Below are positions 8,875-18,368 of a stretch of DNA of 64,000 nt, one piece after another. Each line of letters opens with the position of its first letter. Positions within the stretch are counted from its first letter, which is position 1. The notes under the pieces are model-generated. The model searched no databases. It was not told where the DNA came from and worked only from the letters and a program-made list of their open reading frames with translations. Origin of the DNA: Verrucomicrobiia bacterium (GTDB taxonomy: Bacteria; Verrucomicrobiota; Verrucomicrobiia; Verrucomicrobiales; DEV007); contig JAUIAH010000003.1 in NCBI GenBank assembly GCA_030425385.1, positions 62,001 through 126,000 on the forward strand. The letters run 5' to 3'. The position numbers and the translations under genes are program-made.

Positions 8875-9956
8875 GTGGATGTGATCGGGTTGATGTCGCC
8901 AGAATCCTTACCGCGTGTGCGGGTGGGGGCTTGTCCGCGGGCGACGTCAGCATAGAGACCTTCGACATGGCGATCGACCAAGTCATAACACACTTGCAAT
9001 TGTGCCCGCCGCTGAGCCTTGCCCGCCTCGGCGAGTTGTTGCAGGGCGTCCAGATCGTGCACGTAGACGCTTTCCAACTGCTGCACTTCGGGACAGATGT
9101 CGCGAGGAACGGAGAGATCGATGAGGAAGAGTGGGCGCCCGCGGCGTTGGCGAAGGGAGGGGCGAAGCGTGTCTGGGGTGACCACGTGATGCGGTGCGGC
9201 AGTAGAACTGATGATGATGTCCACGCGCGTCAATTCGCGGTCCCAGGCATCGAACGTGATGGCGCGTCCACCAATGCCTTCAGCGAGGTCCACGGCTTTG
9301 TCGTAGGAGCGATTGGAAACAATGATGGCCTTGGCGCCGCGCGATTGCAGGCTCTGTGCCGTGCGACGGCTGATCTCACCTGCCCCGATCAGAAGGATCT
9401 GACATTTCCTCAAATCGCCAAAGATCTTCTCGGCCATCTCCACGCCGACAGCACCAACGGAGGTAGCGCCACGCGTGATATGGGTCTGTGTGCGGACTTG
9501 TTTCCCGACCTGGAAGCTGCGTTGGAAGAGGCGATTGAGGACTTTGCCAGTGGTGCCTGCCCGTTGAGCGAAGGCGTAGGCTTTCTTCACTTGGCCAAAG
9601 ATCTCCGTTTCACCCAACACCATGGAATTGAGCCCACTGGCGACGGCGAAGAGGTGCCGAGCGGTGTCTTCGCGTTCTTTCTGGTAGAAGGCGGCCAAGT
9701 CCTCGGCATTCAGGGCGAAGCGTTGCTGTAGCCAATGACCCAGGCGTTCCTTCGCCACGCTCACATTGGTGGAGGACTCGGTGAGCGCGTAGATCTCCAT
9801 GCGATTGCAGGTAGAAAGGATGACAGCCTCTTCGACACCGTCTAACGAACACACCTCACGGAGAGCTTCGGGCAACCGAGCCTCAGTGAATGCCACTTTC
9901 TCACGAGAGGCCACGGATGCGGTCTCGTGATTGTAGCCGTAACAGATGAGTTCCAT
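8871..9956 (-). CDS. hemA: Glutamyl-tRNA reductase
   Basis: 361 residues. It reduces glutamyl-tRNA(Glu) to glutamate-1-semialdehyde, the committed step of C5 tetrapyrrole synthesis. The catalytic cysteine is in the ILSTCNRMEIYA segment near residue 50. LNSMVLGETEIFGQVKKAY and RNA-binding helices follow. A Rossmann motif (LLIGAGEISRRTAQSL) provides the NADPH site, and the C-terminal dimerisation region is shorter than in many homologues, ending after VDRHVEGLYADVARGQ. It lies 9 bases downstream of a cytochrome-c-biogenesis-like membrane protein, a pairing known from hemX-hemA operons. Confidence 0.96.
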   Translation of the reverse strand: MELICYGYNHETASVASREKVAFTEARLPEALREVCSLDGVEEAVILSTCNRMEIYALTESSTNVSVAKERLGHWLQQRFALNAEDLAAFYQKEREDTARHLFAVASGLNSMVLGETEIFGQVKKAYAFAQRAGTTGKVLNRLFQRSFQVGKQVRTQTHITRGATSVGAVGVEMAEKIFGDLRKCQILLIGAGEISRRTAQSLQSRGAKAIIVSNRSYDKAVDLAEGIGGRAITFDAWDRELTRVDIIISSTAAPHHVVTPDTLRPSLRQRRGRPLFLIDLSVPRDICPEVQQLESVYVHDLDALQQLAEAGKAQRRAQLQVCYDLVDRHVEGLYADVARGQAPTRTRGKDSGDINPITST

Positions 9957-9965
9957 GGGTGGGTG

Positions 9966-10745
9966 TTAGAGAAACCAGAAGGAGAGAACGGGAAAGAGGA
10001 AAGCAAAGACGGCGGCTGAGGCGAGGCGTCGCGCTCCCGACCCGCGGATCAATTTATGCAGGATGATCAAGCCGTAGATCAACCAGACGAATCCGATGGC
10101 CGCCAGTTTGTGTGCTTCTGGGAGGCGCTCCATCATGAATGCGGCTAGAATGCCGGTAGAGAAGAGGATGAAGCCCAACCAGAGCAAGCGTTCGATGGCC
10201 TGATGAAGGTAGTGAACCGGTGGCAGTTGATAGAAGAGCTGGCCTCGATTGCCGGATCGCAAGTGGCGGTCCTGGAGGAGAAACATGACGCCCGCGACAA
10301 AGGCGAGGGCAAACGCGCCGTAGGCCACGAGGGAAAGCGCCGCATGCATTTCCACCCAATAATCCGGAGGGAGCGGCTTGCCATTGGGGCCCAAGATGGG
10401 CTCGGCAGGGGCGTAGAGAAACAGACCCACGCCCTGAAACAGGACGATCAGAGGTGCGGCGAAGAAGCCGAGGAGTGAGAGCCTGAATCCGGGCCCCACC
10501 ACGAAATAAAGGAGGCCAATGGCCCAGGACACAAAGATGAGGACCTCAAATCCCGTGGTGAGTGGGCAGCGCCCATGAGCCTGTCCGCGCAAGTAGAGAA
10601 AGCCACAGAGAAAGCCGAATCCCAGCGCCATGGTGCCAATCCTGGCCCAGGTCGGCGGACGGACCTGGTGCCGCAGACCAACCAAGGCGACGCCGCAGGC
10701 GACGGCATAGCAGACGGTGGAAGCGACTAAGAGGGCAAAGTCCAT
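9966..10745 (-). CDS. HemX/CcsA-family membrane protein
   Basis: A 259-residue polytopic membrane protein with about eight hydrophobic segments (FALLVASTVCYAVACGVAL, IGTMALGFGFLCGFLYL, VLIFVSWAIGLLYFVVG, LSLVAYGAFALAFVAGVMF and others). It fits the cytochrome c assembly protein (CcsA/ResC/HemX) superfamily; the conserved segment EMHAALSLVAYGAF contains a candidate haem-ligand histidine. The start at 10745 (MDFALLV) is chosen because the upstream 54 codons of open frame are not hydrophobic and overlap a strong hairpin. Its position first in the hem operon suggests the HemX role, influencing HemA level or haem handling, rather than cytochrome c assembly. Confidence 0.8.
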   Translation of the reverse strand: MDFALLVASTVCYAVACGVALVGLRHQVRPPTWARIGTMALGFGFLCGFLYLRGQAHGRCPLTTGFEVLIFVSWAIGLLYFVVGPGFRLSLLGFFAAPLIVLFQGVGLFLYAPAEPILGPNGKPLPPDYWVEMHAALSLVAYGAFALAFVAGVMFLLQDRHLRSGNRGQLFYQLPPVHYLHQAIERLLWLGFILFSTGILAAFMMERLPEAHKLAAIGFVWLIYGLIILHKLIRGSGARRLASAAVFAFLFPVLSFWFL

Positions 10746-10833
10746 GGGTGGGCGCAAGGCCCTGCAGGCTAGGCATACGGCGGGACGACGCAACGAGGAA
10801 AGCACGATTCTCCCAGGAGCGAGAGGGGTTGGT

Positions 10834-10861
10834 GCCGCCTGGGATTGGGTTCCCAGGCGGC
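10834..10861. terminator. Strong GC hairpin between uvrA and the hem operon
   Basis: An 11-base perfect inverted repeat, GCCGCCTGGGA at 10834-10844 and TCCCAGGCGGC at 10851-10861, with a 6-base loop. On the plus strand it is followed by TGTTATTT. On the minus strand, the direction of uvrA, no T tract follows. Its position, 190 bases after the uvrA stop and 90 bases before the hem operon start, fits transcriptional insulation between two leftward units, but classical intrinsic-terminator form is only seen rightward. Confidence 0.5.
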
Positions 10862-11048
10862 TGTTATTTAACCAACACGAAGCAATTTGTCGTTGGCCAA
10901 CACCCAAGCAAAGTTGAGTATGGGCATTGCCTCAGATCGGCGGACAGCTCCTCTCTGAGAACGAGGGTTGAATGACGGATCACTTCAGGCGGTGCTACGC
11001 GATTTCGAGTCGCTACGTTTCACCCACCACGTCATTTCGTTGAAATTA
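10862..11048. other. uvrA 3' intergenic region
   Basis: About 190 bases between the hairpin and the uvrA stop codon. A short rightward ORF starts at 10968 but runs into uvrA antisense and has no family signature, so it is not called. Nothing else stands out. Confidence 0.3.
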
Positions 11049-14000
11049 TCACACAAGCGCCTCGCGCAGGAAGGGGGCGGTGCGGCTCTCTTTGGATTCC
11101 GCCACGGTTTCGGGCGTGCCCTGGGCCACGATCTGCCCTCCGTCTGCGCCGGCTTCGGGGCCGATGTCGATGAGGTAATCGGCCTCCGCTAGAATGTCCA
11201 TGTTGTGTTCGATGACGACCACGGTATGGCCGTCGTCGACGAGCTGATGGAGGACATCGACCAGTCGCCGGACGTCTTCGAGATGGAGGCCGATCGAGGG
11301 CTCCTCGATGAGGTAGAGATTGGTTTTCCGATCAGCGGACTGCTGGCGCAAACGGGCATTCTCCGAGCGGGCCACTCCTTTCGTGAGTTGGGTGACCAAC
11401 TTGATGCGCTGGGCTTCGCCGCCGCTGAGAGTGGGGCTGGGTTGGCCCAGCTGGAGATATCCCGTGCCCGTCTCCTTGAGCAAACGAAGCGATCGGTGGA
11501 TCTTCGGATTACTGGCAAAGAACGCTTCCGCCTCGTCGATCGTCATGCGCATGACTTGGCCAATGTTCTTCCCGTGATACTCGACCTCGAGGGTGGCGGC
11601 ATTGTAGCGCAGCCCCTGACAATCCTCGCAACGGACATAGGAAGTCGGGAGAAAAGTCATCTCCATCTTGATCTGCCCGTGGCCCTCACAAGATTCGCAA
11701 CGTCCATCTTTGGTGTTGAACGAGAAACGGCTCGGCGTGTAGCCGCGCATCCGCGCCGTGGGCACGCCCGAGAAGAGTTTGCGAATCTCATCAAACACTT
11801 TCACATAGGTCGCCGGGGTAGAGCGCGACGTCTTGCCAATGGGAGACTGATCCACTTCGTAGACGGCGGCAATGCTATGAGCGCCAGTGAGACCTTTCCA
11901 TGTCTTGGGTGCAGATGTCGATGATCCCTTCGTGCCCTTCGCCAAATGGGCTTCGATCGCGGGCTTGAGCACGCCTCGCATGAAGCTGCTCTTCCCTGAT
12001 CCAGAGACGCCTGACAAACATACCAATCGCCCTAATGGGATCGCCACATCGATCCCTGACAGATTGTTTGTCTGAGCCCCTTTCACCTTCAACCACGCTT
12101 TCGAATTGCCCTTGGCGGGGATCGGACGGCGTTCGCCTCGAGACGGGTGCGCCATGGGCTCGCGCATGGCGCGTCCCGTGATGGAGGCTTTCTTCCGCTT
12201 GATCTGCGCAAGGGTGCCTTGGGCAATCACCTCGCCGCCGAACTTGCCCGCACCAGGACCGAGATCGATGATCTGGTCTGAGCGACGCATGGTCTCGTCG
12301 TCATGCTCTACGATCACCAAGCTGTTTCCCTGATCGCGCAGCTTCTCCAGGGTATTGAGCAGCTTGACATTGTCCCGCTGATGCAGGCCAATGGTGGGCT
12401 CGTCTAACACATAGAGTACGCCGCGAAGATTAGAGCCTAACTGAGCGGCTAAGCGGATGCGCTGTGCCTCGCCTCCCGAGAGAGTCGTGGCGGAGCGATC
12501 GAGTCCCAAGTAACCCAGACCCACGTGTTCCAGGAATGCCAAGCGTTGCGTGACTTCGCGCAGAATGTCGCGTGCCACAAGCGCATCGCGCCCCTCGAAG
12601 GACAACGCCTGCAACTGCGAGCTGGCATCGATCACGCTGGCGGCGGTGAGCGTTTCCATCGGGAGATCTCGCACATAGACATTGCGTGCTTCGGGACGCA
12701 GACGCGTGCCTTCGCAATCGGGACATGGCATCATGTCGTCGCGCCCGGCGCGCCCGCGGCGCATCTCTTCCTGCAGCTCTAGCTCTAACATCGATTCGCC
12801 TGGGCGCGGCCAATCCCAGTTGGATCGTTTCTCCACCTCGCCATAGCCGCGGCATTGGCGGCACCAACCGTGAGGGGAATTGTACGAGAAAAGTCGGGGA
12901 TCGAGCTCTTCAAAGGCTCGCCCGCAGGAGGGGCAGGTCATGTCTGCGCTGAGAATCTCCAAGCCATCGGCAGTCGCTCCGAGCTTGGCGGTGCCTTTCC
13001 CGACGCGCAAGGCCTCTTCCACTTTCTCATGCAACCCTTCCGGTCCTAAAGCAGCCACTGCTTTCTCGTCGAGTTCGGCGATGACGACGTCGATGGTGTG
13101 TTCTTTGAAACGAGCAAGTTTCTCGAAACCTTCCACCGCCTGGAAAGCACCGTCTACTAGCAAGGTCTCATAACCTTGCTTGCCGGCCCAATCGGCCACG
13201 TCCGTGTGGAAGCCTTTGCGCGCCTTGATGACAGGAGCGAGCAGGCGCACCTTGCGTCGTTTGGCCGCCTGCGCGATCTTGGCGGCCATCACACTGACGC
13301 TTTGCTGTTCCACGGCGACCTCGCAGTCGGGACAATGCTGTACACCGACTTTGGAAAAGAGGAGACGGAGAAAGTGATAGATTTCTGTCACTGTGGCCAC
13401 GGTCGATTTGCCGCCGCCACGCGAGATCCGCTGCTCTATCGCGACTGTTGGCGGGAGACCTTCGATCAGGTCGACCTCGGCCTTTTCCAGTTGCTGAGTG
13501 AACTGCCGTGCATACGGAGACATGCTGTCGAGGAAACGACGCTGGCCTTCGGCGAAGAGGATGTCGAAGGCGAGGGTGGATTTGCCCGAACCACTGAGAC
13601 CCGTCACGACCACCAGCTGATCGCGAGGCAATGTTAGATCGATGTTCTTGAGATTATTCTCGCGAGCGCCGTGCACGGCGATGCGGTCACTTGCGGGAGC
13701 GGCTTTGGGCAGAGCGCGGTAGGAATGGGGTGTTTCGGCGACGCTGCCGCCTTCGTTGAGCAAGGCGGCGAGGAATCGGCCTGTATGGCTGGTCGTAACT
13801 TGAGCCACTTCTTCAGGTGTGCCCTGGGCGACTAACAAACCACCGTGTTTTCCCGCTTCGGGTCCGAGGTCAATGACGTGGTCCGCACATTTGATCACGT
13901 CCAAATGATGCTCGATGACAAGCACGCTATGTCCGGCATCAACGAGTCGCTGCAGCACCTTGAGAAGCCGCGCCACGTCATCGAAGTGCAAGCCCGTGGT

Positions 14001-16643
14001 GGGTTCGTCGAAGATCAGCAAAGCGTGTTTCCCCACTTTATCGCGATCAAGGAGATGGCCCACGAGCTTGAGACGTTGTGCTTCTCCTCCTGACAATGTG
14101 GTCAACGGGCGGCCCATCGGCAGGTAGCCAAGGCCCACGTCCTGAAGCGTCGCAAGCGCCTCCACAATCTTGGCCGCGTTTCTCCCTTGCTGATTCTCGA
14201 AGAAGGTGACGGCTTCATCCACCGTCATTTCTAACACATCGGCGATTGATCTTCCGTCCAGGAGGATCTTCAAGGCAGCGGGTCCGTAGCGTCGGCCTTC
14301 GCATTCAGGGCAGGTGACGTAGAGATCGCTGAGAAACTGCATTTCCACCTTCTCAAAACCGGCACCTGAACAGCGGTCGCAACGCCCTCGGCCCGAGTTG
14401 AAGCTGAAGAATCCTGCGGAAAGGTGCTTGGCTTTCGCCTCTGGCGTGGCGACGAACAGCTTACGGATGAGGTCGAAGACGCCAATGTAGACGGCGGGCG
14501 TGGAGCGTGGGGTCTTGGCGAGAGGTGCTTGATCCACCATCACAATTTCATCCAGCGCTCCCTTGATCGTCACGGCTTTGGCGCGCCCCGGTTCTTCTTC
14601 GCTCTTCTCGCCGCGTTGCTGGAGAAGGTGACGGTAGAGCACGTGATGAATGAGGGTGCTTTTGCCAGAGCCAGAAACGCCCGTCACCACACAGAAGACA
14701 CCTAAGGGAACATCGACATCCACGCGTTGGAGATTGTGTTGGCGTGCGCCTCTGATGACAATGCGGGCGGACTTCTTCACCTTGCGACGCGTGCGCGGCA
14801 CCTCGACCACGCGTCTGCCAGTAAGATAATCAAATGTCAGGGAATTGCTCGCTCCTTGCCCCGTCGCCTTGCCAGCATAGACGAGGTTGCCGCCATCAAG
14901 GCCGCGCCCTGGGCCGATATCGACGAGGTGGTCCGCGTGGCGAATGATGGCTTCTTCGTGCTCCACCACCACGAGTGTGTTTCCCCTGTCGCGAAGCTGA
15001 TGCATGACATCCGTGAGCCGACCGATGTCACGAGGATGCAGGCCAATGCTAGGCTCATCCATGACGAAGAGCGTGTTGACCAAGGAGGCGCCCAAGCACG
15101 TGGTGAGGTTGACCCGTTGCAACTCTCCCCCCGAAAGGGTGCGAGTGGAACGGTCTAGGGTGAGATAGTGTAAGCCCACGTGATTCAGATACCGCAACCG
15201 GTTGGTGATCTGCTCATGAAGAAGTTCTGCACTGGGATCACCATCCTCGGGCGGACGCTCTTCAAAGAAAGTTGTCAGTTCATCAATGGGCATCTGCCAG
15301 AGTTGCGGCAGCGTGTGGTTGTCATACCGATAGGGCAATGCTTCGGGTTGGAGGCGGCCACCCTGACAGCTGCGACAAGTGGTGTAGGATCGGAAGCGAC
15401 TGAGAAAGACACGCACGTGCATCTTGTAGAGCTTCTTCTCCAGCCAATCGAAGAATCCTTGGACGCCATACCAAGTGCCATCGCGCCAACTTTCTTCAGG
15501 ATCGCCACCTTGACCTTGTTCACCGAAGAGCACCCATTCCTGATCTTTCGGGTCCAGATCTTCAAAGGGTGCCGCGAGATCAATGCCTCGCATGGCGGCA
15601 TGACCCAAGAGGTCGTGTTGGCATTCTTGATAGTTCTTTCCTTGGAAAGCAACGACCGCGCCGCGTTGCAAGCTCAAGCTGGGATCTGGAAGCGCCTTTT
15701 CCAAATCGATCCCAATCGTCCGGCCAAAGCCGCGGCAGGTGGGACAGGCACCCAGGGGATGATTGAAGTTGAAGAGCCCAGGAGAAGGTGGACGCAGATC
15801 CACATCGCACTGAGGACAATGCCAGTGAGAAGAGAACGCGTAGGCCTCACCAGAATCCACCTCCACGACTTGCACCCTTCCTTTGCCAAACCGCAGAGCG
15901 GTCTCCAACGCCTCCGACAAGCGTCCCTTGGCATTTGCCGACACCTTCATGCGGTCCTGAATCACATCCACCACCGCTGGCAGTAAGCGTTTCCGATAAC
16001 TGTCCGGTTCGTCGGTTCGGTAATCCTTGCCGAACAGCCACACTCTCACATACCCCTGTTGTTGCAGAAAGGCGAAGAACGTGGCGGGATCCGTTTTCTC
16101 AGGGACCGGCACGCCAAAAGTGATGAGGATACGTTTCTCTGCTGAGCGTTCCTGAATCTCACGGGCAATGGTGGTGGCATTGTCAGGGCGCACGATGGCA
16201 TCGCACTGGGGGCAATGGGCCACCGCCACTTTTGGGAAGTATAATTTCAGGTAGTCATTGACCTCGGTGAGTGAGCCGACGGTCGAGCGCGAGCTCTTCA
16301 CATGGTTCGCCTGTTCGATGGCAATCGCTGGAGGAATGCCCTCGATGGTATCCACCTGAGGCTTGTCCATGCGATCAAAGAACTGCCGCGTGTAGGGTGA
16401 GAAGGTTTCCACATAACGGCGCTGCCCTTCGGCGTACAGCGTATGAAAGGCGAAGGAAGACTTCCCGGAGCCGCTTGGACCGGTCACCACCGTCAACTGG
16501 TTCAGAGGGATGTCGACGTCGATGCCCCGCAGATTATTCTGGCGTGCCCCGCGCACGCGAATCGCCGCCGCCGCGGGCGCTTTCCGCCGCGTCGTCTTCT
16601 TGCTGCGAACCGTCTTCGTTGTCTTCTTCTTAGCCGTCGGCAT
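11049..16643 (-). CDS. uvrA: Double-length UvrA (two UvrA units in tandem)
   Basis: 1864 residues, about twice the usual 930-1000. UvrA is the ATP-dependent damage-recognition subunit of nucleotide excision repair and acts as a dimer. Here two complete UvrA-like units are fused. The first starts after a Lys/Ala-rich leader with the GPSGSGKSS Walker A at about residue 55, and the second restarts near residue 985 with VHGARENNLKNI and GLSGSGKST. Four LSGGE ABC signatures are present (TRTLSGGELQR, LTTLSGGEAQR, ATTLSGGEAQR, SPTLSGGEAQR). Each half has zinc-finger CxxC pairs (CDRCSGAGFEKVEMQF; CESCEGHGQIKMEMTF). The start at 16643 (MPTAKKKTT) avoids an unconserved 20-codon extension. The fusion should form an intramolecular UvrA pseudo-dimer. 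It may be an accessory UvrA alongside a normal one elsewhere; that cannot be judged here. Confidence 0.93.
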   Translation of the reverse strand: MPTAKKKTTKTVRSKKTTRRKAPAAAAIRVRGARQNNLRGIDVDIPLNQLTVVTGPSGSGKSSFAFHTLYAEGQRRYVETFSPYTRQFFDRMDKPQVDTIEGIPPAIAIEQANHVKSSRSTVGSLTEVNDYLKLYFPKVAVAHCPQCDAIVRPDNATTIAREIQERSAEKRILITFGVPVPEKTDPATFFAFLQQQGYVRVWLFGKDYRTDEPDSYRKRLLPAVVDVIQDRMKVSANAKGRLSEALETALRFGKGRVQVVEVDSGEAYAFSSHWHCPQCDVDLRPPSPGLFNFNHPLGACPTCRGFGRTIGIDLEKALPDPSLSLQRGAVVAFQGKNYQECQHDLLGHAAMRGIDLAAPFEDLDPKDQEWVLFGEQGQGGDPEESWRDGTWYGVQGFFDWLEKKLYKMHVRVFLSRFRSYTTCRSCQGGRLQPEALPYRYDNHTLPQLWQMPIDELTTFFEERPPEDGDPSAELLHEQITNRLRYLNHVGLHYLTLDRSTRTLSGGELQRVNLTTCLGASLVNTLFVMDEPSIGLHPRDIGRLTDVMHQLRDRGNTLVVVEHEEAIIRHADHLVDIGPGRGLDGGNLVYAGKATGQGASNSLTFDYLTGRRVVEVPRTRRKVKKSARIVIRGARQHNLQRVDVDVPLGVFCVVTGVSGSGKSTLIHHVLYRHLLQQRGEKSEEEPGRAKAVTIKGALDEIVMVDQAPLAKTPRSTPAVYIGVFDLIRKLFVATPEAKAKHLSAGFFSFNSGRGRCDRCSGAGFEKVEMQFLSDLYVTCPECEGRRYGPAALKILLDGRSIADVLEMTVDEAVTFFENQQGRNAAKIVEALATLQDVGLGYLPMGRPLTTLSGGEAQRLKLVGHLLDRDKVGKHALLIFDEPTTGLHFDDVARLLKVLQRLVDAGHSVLVIEHHLDVIKCADHVIDLGPEAGKHGGLLVAQGTPEEVAQVTTSHTGRFLAALLNEGGSVAETPHSYRALPKAAPASDRIAVHGARENNLKNIDLTLPRDQLVVVTGLSGSGKSTLAFDILFAEGQRRFLDSMSPYARQFTQQLEKAEVDLIEGLPPTVAIEQRISRGGGKSTVATVTEIYHFLRLLFSKVGVQHCPDCEVAVEQQSVSVMAAKIAQAAKRRKVRLLAPVIKARKGFHTDVADWAGKQGYETLLVDGAFQAVEGFEKLARFKEHTIDVVIAELDEKAVAALGPEGLHEKVEEALRVGKGTAKLGATADGLEILSADMTCPSCGRAFEELDPRLFSYNSPHGWCRQCRGYGEVEKRSNWDWPRPGESMLELELQEEMRRGRAGRDDMMPCPDCEGTRLRPEARNVYVRDLPMETLTAASVIDASSQLQALSFEGRDALVARDILREVTQRLAFLEHVGLGYLGLDRSATTLSGGEAQRIRLAAQLGSNLRGVLYVLDEPTIGLHQRDNVKLLNTLEKLRDQGNSLVIVEHDDETMRRSDQIIDLGPGAGKFGGEVIAQGTLAQIKRKKASITGRAMREPMAHPSRGERRPIPAKGNSKAWLKVKGAQTNNLSGIDVAIPLGRLVCLSGVSGSGKSSFMRGVLKPAIEAHLAKGTKGSSTSAPKTWKGLTGAHSIAAVYEVDQSPIGKTSRSTPATYVKVFDEIRKLFSGVPTARMRGYTPSRFSFNTKDGRCESCEGHGQIKMEMTFLPTSYVRCEDCQGLRYNAATLEVEYHGKNIGQVMRMTIDEAEAFFASNPKIHRSLRLLKETGTGYLQLGQPSPTLSGGEAQRIKLVTQLTKGVARSENARLRQQSADRKTNLYLIEEPSIGLHLEDVRRLVDVLHQLVDDGHTVVVIEHNMDILAEADYLIDIGPEAGADGGQIVAQGTPETVAESKESRTAPFLREALV

Positions 16644-16721
16644 GGGCGGGCAGTCCACCACAGAAGTACCGCCTGAGCAAGTGGGGGCCGCAAAGCTTGC
16701 CATGCAACCGTGAGAAAGGCT

Positions 16722-16880
16722 GAAGTTTCATAACCACAGATGTCTCAGATGATCACAGATAGAGACCAATAGGAATGGGAGCTTGGAAGGTGGTGGTCCA
16801 TTTGTCATCTGTGCCCTCTGTGAAATCTGTGGTTCACCGAAGTTTCATAACCACAGATGTCTCAGATGATCACAGATAGA
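16722..16880. repeat. Extragenic repeat: two 42-base direct copies plus inverted core
   Basis: A 42-base sequence at 16722-16763 recurs without change at 16839-16880 (117-base period). Its core AACCACAGAT has its exact inverse ATCTGTGGTT between the copies at about 16826-16835. Related CACAGAT/ATCTGTG words fill the interval, so a single strand can form alternative hairpins. Such ACCACAGAT-rich families are dispersed intergenic repeats in several environmental bacterial groups, as I recall; that should be tested by genome search. The repeat lies upstream of uvrA and downstream of the FG-GAP gene. Confidence 0.85.
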
Positions 16881-16933
16881 ATCGACATTGTACTGAAATC
16901 TGCGGAGCGTGTGCGGAAACCCAAGTTTCTCAT

Positions 16934-18268
16934 CTAGGGGTTGGGCGTGCGTGTAGGTTTGTGGCGATTACTTAGCGTTGGCAGCGGGAGTTGATGCTCT
17001 CTCGGTTGCCTCTCCTCAAATTCCACCCAAGAGAGTGTATCCGCATACGCTCCGAGGGAAGGGATGATGTGCGTGGTCAATGCGAGGATCTCATCTCCTC
17101 GACGTCCATTGAACTCTCCGGTGACCATGGTGCGATAGCGCGCAGGGGAGGTGGTCGTGGTGAACGCCGCATTCTTCTGATTCCAAAGCCATTCTACCAA
17201 ATTGGCTGGTCCATCGGTTCCAAGTGGATTCAGGGTCACGGCATGAGCCACATCGACCAAGTTATCGCCGTCGAAGTCCCCCGAAGTGAACGTGGACGTC
17301 ATACGAAAATGATCGACTTTTGAGGAAACGAATTCCCATTGAGACAGCGGAAGTCCGTGGCGAAAGAAATGAGCGTAGATCGTGTGACCCACTTGTTCTA
17401 CCAGTATCTGCGGTCCCACGCCATGAATGGAATGCCACATCGTTCGTGCGACCACGGGAGTGGTAAGGCGCCGTTCTTCAAATCTGGCCTGCCCGTCATT
17501 CAGATAAACGCTCGGTCGCGCTTCCTGAAGTCGCCAATAAGCCGCTTTGTTATCATCATCGATACCGAGGTCATGAGCATCCGCATGTCCTAGGGGGAGG
17601 CGATCAAAGGTGACGATATCCAAGCTTCGCTCATCGTCCTCCCTGTCGCCAAAGTCATAGTCGATGTCAATGAGGACAAAGGCATCGGCGTCTCCGGGAA
17701 GCTCTTGATGGGGTTCGAAGTGGTTGGCTCCATCATTGCGATGAATGTGAATGCGGCCTTCTTCTTGATAGCGATTGGGAAGCTGTATGGATACCATGTC
17801 GATATCACGATCTCCATCCAGATTGCCCCATCGGAAATGAGCAGGTCCCGGAAGGAATTCTTCGGTGCTTCGAAAGGCACGGAAATGGCCGGGATTATTC
17901 TGAATGATCCACACATGATGGCTGCGAACCACATCTTGGATAGCCACCAAATCCTCATCACCATCCCCATCCATATCGGCGGCATGTTCGATGCGTAAAG
18001 ACACGTGACTTGGAATGGAAATGATGTCAGGGTCTGCAGCGAATCTCCCCTCTCCGAGATTGCGTACAAAGGCCACTTTCCCCTTCTCGGAGAATCCGAT
18101 CTCATCCAAGCCGTCTCCATCGGCATCGAAGGCAAAGGGATGCCCTTGTGAAGGAAGGCGCACTTGCTGAAGCAATTCTTTCTGGATCAACGTCTGGGCC
18201 TTCGAGCAGGGATGTGCCCCCCACGACAACATGGCTAGATAAGCGACGATGATTCCTCCTGTGCGCAT
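16934..18268 (-). CDS. Secreted FG-GAP/VCBS-repeat protein
   Basis: A 444-residue exported protein. The N-terminus (MRTGGIIVAYLAMLSWGAHPCSKAQT) is a signal peptide. The body carries repeated calcium-binding FG-GAP/VCBS blades: FDADGDGLDEIGFSEKG, DMDGDGDEDLVAIQD, NLDGDRDIDMVSIQ, DFDGDNLVDVAHAV and EFNGRRGDEILALT. These form an integrin-alpha-like seven-bladed propeller. The C-terminus is basic and proline-rich (SNRHKPTRTPNP). Such proteins are common in PVC genomes as surface or periplasmic proteins of unknown ligand. The gene is monocistronic, with repeats at its 3' side. Confidence 0.82.
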   Translation of the reverse strand: MRTGGIIVAYLAMLSWGAHPCSKAQTLIQKELLQQVRLPSQGHPFAFDADGDGLDEIGFSEKGKVAFVRNLGEGRFAADPDIISIPSHVSLRIEHAADMDGDGDEDLVAIQDVVRSHHVWIIQNNPGHFRAFRSTEEFLPGPAHFRWGNLDGDRDIDMVSIQLPNRYQEEGRIHIHRNDGANHFEPHQELPGDADAFVLIDIDYDFGDREDDERSLDIVTFDRLPLGHADAHDLGIDDDNKAAYWRLQEARPSVYLNDGQARFEERRLTTPVVARTMWHSIHGVGPQILVEQVGHTIYAHFFRHGLPLSQWEFVSSKVDHFRMTSTFTSGDFDGDNLVDVAHAVTLNPLGTDGPANLVEWLWNQKNAAFTTTTSPARYRTMVTGEFNGRRGDEILALTTHIIPSLGAYADTLSWVEFEERQPREHQLPLPTLSNRHKPTRTPNP

Positions 18269-18368
18269 ACAAATTGAGTCTCTATCTAGATTGATGAGAC
18301 CGTCGAGCGATCGAGATGTTCACATTCCATACTGGGAGTATGGCTCGCATTTGTTGCGCGGGGGCTCG
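18269..18368. other. Intergenic region upstream of the FG-GAP gene
   Basis: About 100 bases between the small ORF after gatB and the FG-GAP gene. It presumably holds the FG-GAP promoter, but no distinct element was recognised. Confidence 0.25.

Noticed and set aside
15180-15986. 268-residue plus-strand frame antisense to uvrA
   Set aside because: It lies entirely inside uvrA coding sequence and has no recognisable motif; one of many antisense shadows.
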